DNA from: Hysterangium stoloniferum
Lineage: Eukaryota; Basidiomycota; Agaricomycetes; Hysterangiales; Hysterangiaceae
Assembly: GCA_015178975.1 (NCBI GenBank)
Contig: WHVD01000149.1
Coordinates: forward strand, 124,001 to 188,000
Length of the DNA: 64,000 nucleotides
Direction of reading: 5' to 3'
Each line of letters begins with the position of its first letter. Positions within the stretch are counted from its first letter, which is position 1. Positions 13,421 to 24,646 of this stretch are shown here, piece by piece. The translations under genes were made by a program, and so were the position numbers. Below the pieces are notes generated by a model. That model worked only from the letters and a program-made list of their open reading frames with translations. It was not told the origin of the DNA and searched no databases.

Positions 13421-14337
13421 AGGTTCAATGAATTCAAAAAGTATATATAAAAGTATAGAATTAAAAATTTTTAAATAGTTTCTGAGTGTACTTAACATTG
13501 GTGCACAGGAAAGTTGTGGGGTATGTGGGGGGCAAGCCTCCCCACGGGTTCACCTTTTGTATGGTATATACGAACGGATGGGGTTAAGTTCAAATTACTA
13601 AGCTACTGTAAAGTACTATAGCCTATTGTGCATATACTAATGCATACTACCTGCTACAACTGTATGCCCTCCAAAAAACTCAGCAAAGCCGCGAGTATCC
13701 TCAACAACTTGCAGCAGAAACACCAATAAATCTCAACAGATGGTTATAATGGAATTCAACAGATAGTGCAACTTGAATAAGGTAGTGCAGTCCCTGCGTG
13801 CCTGTAGACTTACAACTTTATGTACATGGATGGCCAGCCAGAGACGCATTCTCGTGCACCCTTTCCTGTTTATTTTGTCACAATTCTTTTGCACGATTCT
13901 GATCTTGCCTCTGCCCCAGTTGGCAGCTTGACATTTGGAACTCAGAATACAACAACCAAGAAAAGAATGGAAAAGAACTGTATGCGGTTAAACTGACCAT
14001 CACGGAATCCAACTAGTTAATTTATGAAAAAGAAAATAATATTTTGATATATTGTGTTCTGTTATAACATCATTGGACCAAGTAGTCGTTAAATTACAAT
14101 GGGTTGTAATTAAAAGAAATAAATTTGACCAATAATTGTGAAAAAATGTTAGATCAATATGCGTGGTTATTTACTCAGATTAGTTTGGTTTTTGTTATTC
14201 TATCACTAGAACGTTCATGGGAAGAGGAGCCTGAGGGGATGGTACTGTTTAATCATTAAACACGATGCGTAACGGGACATTGTCACACGTCAACACCTCG
14301 TGTTTTGTATCCAACCATCTCTTCTCCTTTACAAGCC
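13421..14337. other. Left edge of the host island and upstream region of the kinase gene
   Basis: No coding similarity is seen. A G/C-rich inverted repeat (GTGGGG...CCCCAC) lies near 13517-13541. The last 330 bp are AT-rich and end in a pyrimidine-rich leader (CATCTCTTCTCCTTTAC) just before the start codon, as is usual for fungal promoters. A short palindrome TTTAATCATTAAA is at 14248-14260. Confidence 0.4.
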
Positions 14338-15685
14338 ATGTCTGGCCGACAACAGGTTCTTGACGAAATGTTAGAACTTGAGAAGACTTGGAACGACAAG
14401 GACCCGCAACAAAGACTACCTTTCGAGTACTTTTGGGTCAAACTACAGCCATGGCTCGCATCTCGCGGCTATATGTTACGGCCAAGATACCATGCGGAAT
14501 GGATTCCTTCTTGGAGAGGGACAAAGAAATTCTTTTTTTCTTGCGAGGATGGACACTGCATTAGGGCATGTTCTTCACAAATCAATCTGATGCTGACTCA
14601 TTTGTTCATCAGGGCTCCATGCTCATGGATGCAATCCGGATAGAGACTGGGGAAATGGTCGCCATCAAAAGAATTTACCACTCAAAGCTCTCTCAAGAAT
14701 TTGATATTGGAAAATTTTTTTCGAGTGGCGTGTTAGTGTCTGATCCCAAAAACCACTGTGTTCCCGTACAGCAAATATTAGAAGTTCCAACGCACCTATA
14801 CAATGGCGTATCCCTCATAGTCATGCCTTACCTTCGATGTTTAGATGATCCTCCGTTCTTGACTATTGGAGAAGCTGTTGAATTTTTCAGACAGGTCATT
14901 GAGGTACAAGCTGTTCAGATCGCGCCTTGCCCTAAGTTATAGGCGCGCTCACGATTTCATTACTACAGGGACTGCAATTTATGCACAAGCACAACATTGC
15001 TCACCGGTTCGTTTTCGTCTCTCAATAAGCTATTTCCTAACTGCTATTTGCAGCGACTGCAACTATAATAACATCATGATGGACGCAAGGGAACTTTATT
15101 TGGATGGATTTCACCCAATACGTACCGATCTTAACCCGAGTTACACCCGAAGCGCCAAACATTACACTCGAACAGAGAGATCACCAAAGTATTACCTGAC
15201 TGATTTTGGCCTTTCCCACCTTTACGACCCTAAGGATGGCCCCCGTATGGCTGAGCCTATCCATGGGGGTGACAAAAGTGTTCCAGAGTATCAAGCGGAG
15301 AGGTATTTTAAGGAGAGTGATCCTTTCCCAGTTGATATATACACCCTCGGTAACATGATCAAAACAGAATTTCTGGATGTAAGTGTATGTCCCTTCTGAA
15401 TGTCCATCCCTTGATCTTCATGTCATCTAGAACAAGCACGGGTTCGACTTTATGGGCCCCTTAATTGCTGACATGAGGCAAGATGATCCGTCCAAACGAC
15501 CAACCATAGATGTAGTTGTTAGTAGATTTGACTCTATACGTCGGTCTCTCCGCATTTCACTACTTCGATCACGTGTCATTGCACGGGACGAGATACGTGG
15601 TTTAGGCTGGTTTTTCGACCTTATTCATTTTTTCAGGTCTTTACGCTTTATTTTACTGCAGATCCCGCCTGTTCCACTTGCCTAA
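14338..15685 (+). CDS. Protein-kinase-like protein, five exons
   Basis: Host gene. Exons are 14338-14565, 14613-14903, 14969-15006, 15054-15378 and 15431-15685, giving 378 residues with consistent phases. Introns are 47, 65, 47 and 52 bp; the first is GC-AG, the others GT-AG. The N-terminus is MSGRQQVLDEMLELEKTW. Kinase signatures are VAIKRI with the lysine at residue 95, the catalytic loop HRDCNYNNIMMD (Asp187), DFG at 236-238 and DIYTLG in the C-lobe, ending SKRPTIDVVVSRF plus a hydrophobic tail. The catalytic residues are present, so it may be active; the substrate is unknown. The usual glycine loop is not obvious. ATG 14338 (context caagccATG) is chosen because it opens the frame; the in-frame codon at 14305 is TTG. 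A truncated paralogue lies at 20000-20262 on the minus strand. Confidence 0.86.
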
Positions 15686-16232
15686 ACACCTTTGGTGCCA
15701 ATGGCTGAATTTGAAGATAAAACATTTCGCCTGACTTATTCTTTTGTCCTGTAATATCTAAATATATTACTATTTAACATGTTTCTTCCTGGGTAAACGT
15801 TGCCACGAGGCATCGTGTGGACCCTCCAGAAGTCTTGCCATATTTCAACTGTATACCTCTGTGATGGATTATGTTACTAGCATAATCAAAACTGCAGAAC
15901 ACCTCAGAAAGTATTATATTGCTAATCAACCTTATACCGAGACCCTGAATGTATAAATACAACATTGTATCGTCAATGTACGTAATCTACTTCTTTACCG
16001 CACTGCGAAGCAGCATGCTAGCTGACTGACTACATAGTTAGGGTGAACACGATGCTTTCATTAGAACAAAAAGTGTCGCTTGAGAGTGCACAGGTCCTCT
16101 ACCACGTGTTCATCAACGTGTTTTCCCGAGAATATTATTATATACTATATCGTAGCTTCATTATGAGTGTTCAGCCTCCCATCATTTCTAGCCCTAATAT
16201 CTCCATAGCCTTTTCCTTTCCTCACACTTTCG
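15686..16232. other. Intergenic region between the two host genes
   Basis: About 550 bp with no coding similarity. It must hold the 3' end of the kinase gene and the promoter of the zinc-finger gene. A pyrimidine-rich stretch (CCTTTTCCTTTCCTCACAC) lies just before the next ATG. Confidence 0.5.
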
Positions 16233-17950
16233 ATGGCGGATCCCATTACTCCACTTGTGGGACCCACGTATAACCTTTTACGTTCGGCTGCGAGCGCCAT
16301 GTCTCCCACAAAACGCATCGAACAGGCTGAACAGAAGCTAGAAGACGCCAAAACTAATTTCGAACAGTACTCGAAATATTACTCTCCTGATCAGAAGGTA
16401 GAATTTTGGCAAAGGAAAAGGAAGTAAGTCGTTTATTTTCAAGTTGATTTTATCCTTTAAAGCGGACATCGAAATATGTATTACTAGTTATGATATGAAA
16501 ATCGCTCAGCTTCGGGAATCGGCTGAGGATTCCGGGGTACTCGGTGGCTTGAAAACTCTCATGAGTGCTCGTCACCAGAGTCAAGAGGCGAGTTCGTTTC
16601 ATCAAAAAATCGTGGTACGTGGAGATGCGCATATATGTATTAACGATTTCATTTTCAACTCGTCTCAAACTAACAGTCGACATCCCGTGAGTTGGAAGCT
16701 CAAGCTAAAATAAGGGAGGCCCTTCAAGAAGCAGAAGGTTGGAGTGGAGTTGAAGGGTTCAAGCAAAATTCCAGTAAGACTCATAGATATACGCATCATT
16801 CCTCTAATCAGTCTTTTTTCGAACCACCAAGGTCTTATTGATAATAATGGGAGTCCACCAGCTTTCGAAGAAAATACATCCTGTCCCACTGTAAATTTTT
16901 CGGAGAATTGTGATATTAACAAATCAGCAGCGGTAGAATCAAGCGGTCTCACAGGTGGCAGTGAGCGTATCACATGTGTAGCTAAGACCGCTTTATTGAC
17001 GTTTTACAGCTGATACGGACAAGGCACCATCGACGAAACCGTATTCACCAACATACACGCAGGCAGAGTTGAGCAATACAGGAAAGAACCCCGGAACTGA
17101 CTGGGATTCCTCACAAACTCGTTACCCAGTAAGTGGTCATGCGACGATAGGCTCATCTAGAAGAAGCCACAAGGCTGCCAGTGGTATTTCGAGAAGCGGC
17201 AGTTCACACACTGAGGGACAAGGGAGGCTCATGCGCTATGTTACTTATTCTATGATTGACAATGATGAAATTCAACAGGTGACAGATCTGAAGTAGGATC
17301 TTCCGTCGTCAATCCCACAGCTAGCCTTCCGTCTGGAACATCTGTCACTGTAAGTGAAATTGTTCGAATGTCTTTCCGAATTTGAAACTTGCTCATGACA
17401 TGTTCAGAGCTCTAGGGTTAGTCAAAGTGCCCTGACAAATAGATACCGGGGCGAGGGAAGACGGGCCGAAAAACAGAGAGCCCCCGCTGCATCTCATTCT
17501 CAGCAATCGGTTACGGTCTACGCTACAAACGTGCATGTCCACCCGCAGCCTCCGACCCAGCCCCAGAGGGGAGGTCCCCGTCAAGCGTCTTCAAGTGAAC
17601 AATATTCAGGCTCACGGACAAAAGAGTCCTCTTTCCAGACAACTCAGTCTTCATATGTCTGCCCTGTCGAGAACTGTGGTAAAGAATATCGCACAACGGA
17701 TGAATTAGCTGTAGAACTTTCTCTATCGCTTTTTGAATGTGTTTTGATTTTGATTTTTTTTTGGATTTAGAGGCACAAGAAGGCGAGACATCCATCGAGT
17801 GAGTCCTCCATTCCGCGTCCCACACTTTTAGTGAACGACTAACTGTTTCACTCTGTAGATGCAACCACCACTCTTACATGCGGCAAGTGTAGTAAGCAGT
17901 ACACGTCTGCCGACGAACTTGCTTCGCATAAGAGCAGACGCGGCCATTAA
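16233..17950 (+). CDS. C2H2 zinc-finger protein with N-terminal coiled coil, nine exons
   Basis: Host gene. Proposed exons are 16233-16423, 16488-16614, 16677-16773, 16832-16966, 17010-17201, 17279-17349, 17408-17710, 17771-17798 and 17859-17950. All phases agree and give 411 residues. Introns are 43-77 bp; the donor at 17202 (GTTCAC) is weak, so that junction is least certain. The N-terminus MADPITPLVGPTYNLLRSA is followed by a charged helix (KRIEQAEQKLEDAKTNFEQY, residues about 28-47) likely to be a coiled coil. The middle is Ser/Gln/Pro-rich and low in order. Two C2H2 fingers end the protein: C356-X4-C361-X12-H374-X4-H379 and C389-X2-C392-X12-H405-X5-H411. A nuclear nucleic-acid-binding role is likely; the target is unknown. 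Confidence 0.83.
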
Positions 17951-19999
17951 CTAAACACAACAAGCCTTCTTCTTTCAACGGCATCTTCGAATATCTCCGC
18001 TCTCGACAAATTTTTCCAGAATTTCTACTCTGCCAGACAGATGAACAAGGCTTTTTGGTTTTGGCTGCCGCCACCGCAGAAGTTGTATAATTTTGCGCGG
18101 GCAATGCGTGACTACTTGACCAAATGGTGCATGTACCGTAACATAATCAATATCAAAACGATGATTTGTTTTCCATAAATTATAACTAGTCGGTATTTCG
18201 TTTGATGGTCAGTTTAACCACATACAGCTTCCTGTCCTTTCTTGGTAGACGCTATATTCTCTCTGAATTCCAAACGTCCTGTCAACCTGAGCAGGACAAA
18301 ATCCGACTCATGCGACAATAGATAAGAGAGGTTGCGCAGGAATGCATCTCACGCTAGGGAAGCCTTTTCCCGGCTATCGATGTTGTAAGCAAAACTATAA
18401 GTTCACAGCACAGAGATTAGCCCTGACAATACAGGCAGGTACCGAGACGCTACTTCATTGCACTATCGGTTGATTCCATTATATTCACCGCCTCCCCTGA
18501 TAACGTACAATACAGGCGTGCGTTGAAATCGCATGCATCAGCATCTATGTATATTGGAGGTCCTCTTCTGTCGATGACCTACTTGAAACACGAGTGAGCC
18601 TTGAGTCAGGTCTTCGCTGTACACTAGTAAGCACACGAACATTTATATAAGGTGGCTTTGACAGCAGCCAAATGTGGTTACAAATAATAAGGCTCGTTTT
18701 GACCGGTGACGGATCGGAGCCTGGATAGTGACAAACACAGCCATCGCATGGTTAATTAGTTTAGATCTTAATCCTTGATGTCTGATATGTGCACACTACT
18801 CGTGCCCCGGAGATTACTGCTTTGGCTCTTTGCTTCAAAAGATCTCACCCATTTCAGCCTCATTTTTAGAAGGCTTCTAGAATAACAAACCAATTACTCA
18901 AGCAGCACGAGAAGACTGGAAGACTTGATACGGAGGGTCCCAAGTTGAGCGGAAAGCTCAATCGGAGAAACTTGGTAAAAGATGTATAACATGGCTGCGC
19001 ATTTTCAGTCTGCCTCATTTGGACAACACAATGACTTTGCTTTCTGTGAGGCTTCCAATGAGACAAGCACGTGTTTTCATCTGGCATACGTAAATGAATC
19101 TTGAACATACACAACTTCCCAATTAGACCGAATCTCAAATGGAACCGGTGGCGCCGGGTCATATTTCATAGTTTCGTGTGGAGACTCTTATCTTGTTGTT
19201 TTTTAATCTCACTGTATCTACCCCTCTTATACTATTGTTTCTTTGAGAAATAGAACTTTCCAGTCAGGTCCGAATCTCAAATTCATGTTGGATTTCGAGC
19301 ATCATACAAGCTCATGTTCCTTTGTTCCTTTCCCCATTGTCCTCTTGTCTCACATCCTTATTGTTTTCCTCATTAGGATTCCATTGTTCTTATTGTGTAT
19401 ATATATGTAGCTATGTGCGAATAGAGCTCCCCGCGCGTTTGCGAGGGTCCCTGCTATACTCGGGTGAGGTCGAAGTCCATCTTATCTTAACAATTCAACC
19501 AGCGGCATAGAGTATGGTTTCTTGTGTAAATTAAACTCCTATCATGTTGTTTCTTATCTCTCCAACCTACCCATATAATTCTGTGTTTCTTTGAAAAATT
19601 ACCAATTATGGAACTTAGACTTCGTAAACAGTGTGTAGTAGTGTTAAATCCGTACGATCTCTGTTGAACTGGGGCTAGTTTCATAGAAGGTTGAATGTAT
19701 ATCAAGGCTTATTGCCAAGTTCTGAGTGTGTTCTAAGCGAGGAGTCCGATGTAGAAATAGGTAATTGATGGCATGATTAGACCGACTCGGAGAAGAATGG
19801 GAGACACAATGACCACACCCTCAGGGACATAAGCGAGTTAAAATTTCTAGCAGCCCTAATCATAGTACCAACCGTTAGATAGGAGCCAACGTAATATCGC
19901 TATCCTTATCACATCACACAACGACTATTCATGACCAGCGCACCGAGAGGATAGGAACTTCCGACCTCTCATCTTCAAATTCAACCCTTTACGTCAGAG
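17951..19999. other. 2-kb region without a recognised gene
   Basis: I find no conserved protein in any frame; the longest open stretch (98 codons, minus, 18866-19162) has no recognisable motif. Two diverged direct copies of a roughly 90-bp block are visible at about 19171-19260 and 19511-19605 (shared TCTTATC-like and TGTTTCTTTGA segments), so part of this interval is repetitive. Confidence 0.45.
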
Positions 20000-20262
20000 G
20001 CCTTTAGGTAAGTGGAATAGGTGGAATAAGTAGAATCCAGAGGAAAATAAAGCGCAGAGCTGAAAGAATGGGTAGAGTCGAAAACCAGCGTAAACCACGC
20101 ATCTCGTCCCGTGGAACGATCCTCGCTCGAAGCTGTGAACGGGGAGTGACCTATATGGAGTGAAATATATTGACAGCTGCATCTATGGTTGGTCGTTTGG
20201 ACGGATCGTCTTTCTTTTATGTCCCCAACTAAAGGGACCATAAAATTAAATTCATACTTGTT
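20000..20262 (-). pseudogene. Truncated kinase-like paralogue (last exon only)
   Basis: A minus-strand reading from 20262 matches exon 5 of the kinase gene at 15431: NKYEFNFMVPLVGDIKE against NKHGFDFMGPLIADMRQ. It continues in another frame with DPSKRPTID-like and RDEMRGL-like blocks to a leucine-rich end near 20000. An intron acceptor (CATTTAG) precedes it at the same place as in the intact gene, but the upstream exons are missing; sequence beyond 20280 is unrelated. One frame slip and the lost 5' part mark it as a pseudogene. It marks the right edge of the host island. Confidence 0.75.
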
Positions 20263-20334
20263 CTAAATGGTGTGAGGATCAAAGGATACATATTCTGAGG
20301 CGACCAGCAACTGGCATCCAAGAATTCTGTCTTT

Positions 20335-20407
20335 ATCATGGTCATGGATCAGTGGGTTTTGGAGCTGGAAAATCATCAATGAATGGTGAGAGACTCGATC
20401 GCATGAG
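20335..20407 (+). pseudogene. Small Gypsy integrase fragment
   Basis: About 70 bp on the plus strand read MDQWVLELENHQ, matching MADQWILELENHRQMARDSI of element B near 35190-35250. Both sides are cut. Confidence 0.6.
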
Positions 20408-20856
20408 CTGTTAGGACCGGAAAACCTGCCGGGTCCCAGACTCCATCCTACAAGCACTTCACTCTCTTTTACAGTATGTCTCACCAACTTGGCTCCACCC
20501 AGATATTCTGGAGCCTTAGACACTTGAAAATCCTTGTCCCAATCTGCCCCTGAACCCATTTGACATTTGGTTTATTATGCCTCCCATGTTTGTTCCCATT
20601 CCATCTTGACCCTTGTCCCTAGTATGGTATGTCCAGTCTTTTCTTGTTCACCTGTTTCATCTTTTTGGCTCACCAGAGTTGTAGTACAATAATCTCTAGC
20701 TCTATATAGTCTAGTTAAACATACTTACAATCTGATCAGAAAATCAACTTAGTATACCTAGTATTCTACCTCTCACTCTAAAAAGACCAGTACCAGCATA
20801 TTTCCAGAACCTGCAGGCATTCCAACTTGACATAGCATATTCTAAGAACTCCCAGG
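20408..20856 (+). repeat. Partial LTR related to family E
   Basis: Starts TGTTAGGACCGG. It shares the block with AGAAAATCAACTTAGTATACC (about 20742-20762) with the family-E LTR near 8693-8712. The 3' end is missing where a family-D LTR begins. Confidence 0.6.
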
Positions 20857-21075
20857 TGTGAGGGGTACCCTCTCTGGGGAATGTAACCATTTCATCATAT
20901 TATATTTCCCATATTTTTTCCTTATTTTTCTACTATTTTTTAACTAAGTAAAATCTTCATTTACATGCATTTACATTAGTTCGAAGATCCATGTACACCT
21001 GTGGGTACATAGACTTTTGTGGATGCATAATTACTTTTGTCTTATGTACATTAGTAGGCATAACAGAGAACTCAG
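20857..21075 (+). repeat. 5' part of an LTR, family D
   Basis: Begins TGTGAGGGGTACCCTC and is cut after about 219 bp by the next family-D copy. The two starts are clearly homologous (TCTCTGGGGAATGTAAC). Confidence 0.8.
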
Positions 21076-21732
21076 TGTGAGAGGTACCCTTCTCTGGGGA
21101 ATGTAACTGTTCAACCATATTATACTCTTTATATTTTTTTACTCATTTTTCTATTACTCTTTTGATTAAGTAATTCTTCAATTATATGCACTTATATTAG
21201 TTTGAAGATCTATGTATGTCTGTGGGTACATAGACTCTTGTGGGCACACACTTACTATTGTCTTATGTACACTACTGGCATAACAAAGAAGACAGACACT
21301 TTTTACCCCATAACCACAACTTGCCCAAGACATTATCTCAAATGTCCTGCAAGTTGTGATTGGGGTATCATCTCAGCCATCTTTAATGGCTACTAGCTAC
21401 TACTATTCCAAACTTTATACATACTTACTGTCAAAGTCTCAAAACACATACTTGAACTCACTCATTGTGCCAACACTTCTTCACATCTTCTTATTTCTTT
21501 CTTGTGACTCATTCTTGCTTGACTCTATTTCATTGGAGTCTCTCATCCAAATGTACTGTTAAGGTCGATTCCACTTATTGCCCTAATTGCCTTCAGTTCC
21601 CTTGTGGGTGCTTGCAATGATTGTTCCCCTTTTTACTTATATTGTACTTTGATAGTCAATATAACTTAGTCAGACCTAGAAGGCTGAGATTCTTCATATA
21701 TCAAATGGTCAGAACTTCTACAACTCTTCACA
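21076..21732 (+). repeat. 5' LTR, family D (657 bp)
   Basis: Runs from TGTGAGAGGTACCC to CAACTCTTCACA, followed by a primer-site-like TGGTGATCTGGGCCAGAC and a gag start. It is a 5' LTR of a plus-strand element inserted within the preceding family-D copy. Confidence 0.88.
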
Positions 21733-21882
21733 GTGGTGATCTGGGCCAGACCATTCTTTTCCTATGAAGAAAGATTCTACTATTTTGTATTTTACTTCTA
21801 GGTAACTAAAAATGACTATGAAGGAACAGACTGCAAGGTCATTGATGACACTGAGCAATTCTCTTCCATGATGAAGACTCCC
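21733..21882 (+). pseudogene. gag: Primer-binding site and gag start of a family-D element
   Basis: The primer-site-like sequence is at 21734-21751. A gag start near 21810 reads MTMKEQTARS, parallel to MTTGKEQAAKSS at 11020. It is cut after about 75 bp by the minus-strand LTR at 21883. Confidence 0.75.
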
Positions 21883-22527
21883 TGTGAAGAGTTGTAGAAG
21901 TTCTGACCATTTGATATATGAAGAATGTCAACCTTCTAGGTACAACTAAGTTACGGTATATTGACTATCAAAGTACAATATAAGTAAAAGGAGAATAATC
22001 ATCACAAGCACCTGTAAGGGAGCTGAAGGTGATTAGGACAATAAGTGTAATTGCTTTTAATGGTACAATTTGGATGAGAGACCCCAATGAAATGGAGTCA
22101 AGTAAGAATGAGTTGCAAGAAAGAAATAGGGGGGCATGAAGAAGTGTTGGCATGATGAGTGAGTTCTAGTATATGTTTCAAGACTTTGATGGTAAGTACA
22201 AAGTTTGGAATAGTAGTAGCTAGTAGTTGTTAAAGATGGCTGAGATGATACCCCAATCACAACTTGCAGGACACTTAAGATAATGTCTTGGGCAAGTCAT
22301 GGTTACAGGGTAAAAAGAGTCTGTCTTCTTTGTTATACCCACTAGTGTACATAAGATGGAAGTAAGTATGCATAAGAGTCTATGTACCCACAGGCATACA
22401 TGGATCTTGAACTAATGTAAGAACATGTAACAGAGATTTTACTTAGTCAAAATATGGTAAAAATAAAAGGGAAAAATATGATAAAATATAAAATGGTTAC
22501 ATTCCTTGGAGAGGGGTATCCCTCACA
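21883..22527 (-). repeat. 3' LTR of element Y, family D (645 bp)
   Basis: Reverse orientation: starts TGTGAAGAGTTGTAG, ends TATCCCTCACA, and is followed by GTGCCCCCCAG, the reverse complement of the polypurine tract CTGGGGGGCAC. It lies 150 bp from the plus-strand copy 21076-21732, so the two form a large inverted repeat. Confidence 0.88.
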
Positions 22528-23236
22528 GTGCCCCCCAGTTTGAAGAGCTACAGTATGTCAGATGAAGTTCTGAAGGACATTGGGAATTCCTCCCCATGCC
22601 TCCTGTCTTGTATGAATGATTTGCTTGATTTGCTTGGTGTGTCCTAGTCCAGTGTAAGTTTCTCAAGTAGATCTACAAGGGTCCTAGCCCAGAGTATATC
22701 TGTGTATTCCAGGGGAGCACAGGATTGATCCACCAAGAGTCATCAAAACTTCAGGAGTTTGATGCTTTCAATTTCCTTGGCTAGCCTTTCCCTTTCCATT
22801 ATATTATTGATGCACAAGTACAGGTCCTTCATGTGGGTTGTTGGCATGAGTGGCCTGCTGTAGCCCCATATGCTTCCCTTGAGCAGTAGTAGTCACATTG
22901 CCTGCTCCAACTGTGTCAACATGCTTCCCACCGTGAATCACATGGATAGGTAGTTGATGGATACATGTATCCAATTGGTTGGTGTAGTAACAACCTCAGG
23001 GGTCAGGAGTGTGGGCAAGGGAGACAGGTCGACAATGGCAGATCGATTAGGGTGGTGGGGGGAGGGTCTACAACAAGTGGCTCAGTTTCTGGAGTCACAG
23101 CCTTCATCTTTCCTTTAGCTGTCTTGCTCATCTGGGCAGGTTCTGTAATCAGGCTCTTGTTAGGGCTTCCATTAGTTCCTCACTGGGTATGTGAATGGGA
23201 CTGCTGAGGGACACACAAAGAGAGGGGGTGGGCTCC

Positions 23237-24646
23237 TGTAAAGGGTCGAGTAGTTTACTACTCAATGTGCGATCGTTATCGACTAACGATAGTACGAAAT
23301 ACAACCAACTAGTAGTTTGAAGTGATCAAGTATAGATTATGATTGACCCTTAAGGTGCAATCAGTAAATAATTACAAGAGCGGATCGACCTTGCGGTATG
23401 GTCTGATTGCGTAGCTAGCTGGACTAACGGCCAAGTAGCGGAGAGAGAGTATGTATTGTGAGGGAGAGAGAATATTCTAAGAACGTGAACTACAATGGAT
23501 ATTCTTACTGCGCGAATCAAGAGGTAGAAGTCAAGTCGAGTGGTAGTAACTGACTTCGACTGTTTCAGTGTGAAGTGTAGTTACTGTAGATATAGTAAGA
23601 GAAATAAAGCGAAGACTAGTTTCAGACTAGGCCCTGAACCAGTACTTGCGTGTGCAGGTGATGGTTGTCGGGGTTGATGTTAAGAACTGAAAACTGACTA
23701 ATGTCGGTGGCCGACAGGGACCGATCGGAAGGACTTGGCTTCAGCTTATGTGCTGCGCCCTCGCAAATATCTGTAGGGTGTCCTTAAATTTTGGGTGGGC
23801 GAAGACTAATCCTAATGAGTACCTTTCGGCATGATACCGATCAGAATCGAAGGACAAGTCGAGCGTCAGGCCAAGGGGTTGGGGCCGGGAGTGGGCGAGC
23901 GCACGCGAAGGCGGATGGGGGGATTCTTAGTATGAGACTGATACAGGCGTATGAGGGTATTCTGAGTCGATATTCTGATTGCCTAGTGACTACAACTACA
24001 GCAGGTTCATATACAAGTAACAGGCATCTGGAAAATACTAATGGGGAGAAGGGCAGAACACGGTATTAACAATAAGCTTGACTAGGAACGGGAAGTTTAT
24101 GATTAGTTCGGAGGCCGATGATAACCGAGAGCGGGATTACGATAAAAGGAAATAGTTCAAGGACTACAAATATAGATAGACATATGCGAAGCATAAGATT
24201 GAACGGATCAACATAATAAAGGGGACGTATCAAAGTTTGACCAGACAATACGAGTTATTTTGACGTGGGCGTAAACGGAGTTTGATCTTCGCGAAAACAT
24301 TTGTCAGCTTCAGGGCCGATGGTTTCCGAGATGGTGACTTGAAACGTTGACAAGTGGTGATAACCTCGGGACCAATAGGGTTGCGACACGGTCGTAACAG
24401 TTGAAAAGTGTCTAAGTTCCTATCTGTGTGACTACTACCTGTGACATGTGCATACTTCTTGTGGGCGAGAGCGCCCACAAGCATACATGGACTCTCGAAC
24501 TAAATAAAGGGGGTTTGACCCATATTTATGAGATATAGAAATAGAATAAAAATATAGAACATAAAGAGAATAATGAGATTATAAAGCAGTTAAGGAGTAA
24601 GGCTTAGAGCCTTTAGCCGCACCTCCTATATGACTTATCCTTCACA
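23237..24646 (-). repeat. Solo LTR, family F (about 683 bp without the nested LTR), TSD GCTCC
   Basis: Starts TGTAAAGGGTCGAG and ends TTATCCTTCACA (reverse orientation), with GCTCC at 23232-23236 and 24647-24651. It carries a complete family-G LTR inside. A 3' half of the same family is at 11570-12035. Confidence 0.92.
23678..24399 (-). repeat. Solo LTR, family G (722 bp), nested, TSD GTTGA
   Basis: Reverse orientation from TGTTAAGAACTG to GGTCGTAACA. GTTGA stands at 23673-23677 and 24400-24404. The opposite-strand copy at 54474-55194 and the 5' LTR at 60528 are the same family. Confidence 0.95.

Noticed and set aside
18866-19162. 98-codon minus-strand open frame in the host island
   Set aside because: No recognisable motif, no intron-exon pattern and no upstream signals; it is probably chance.
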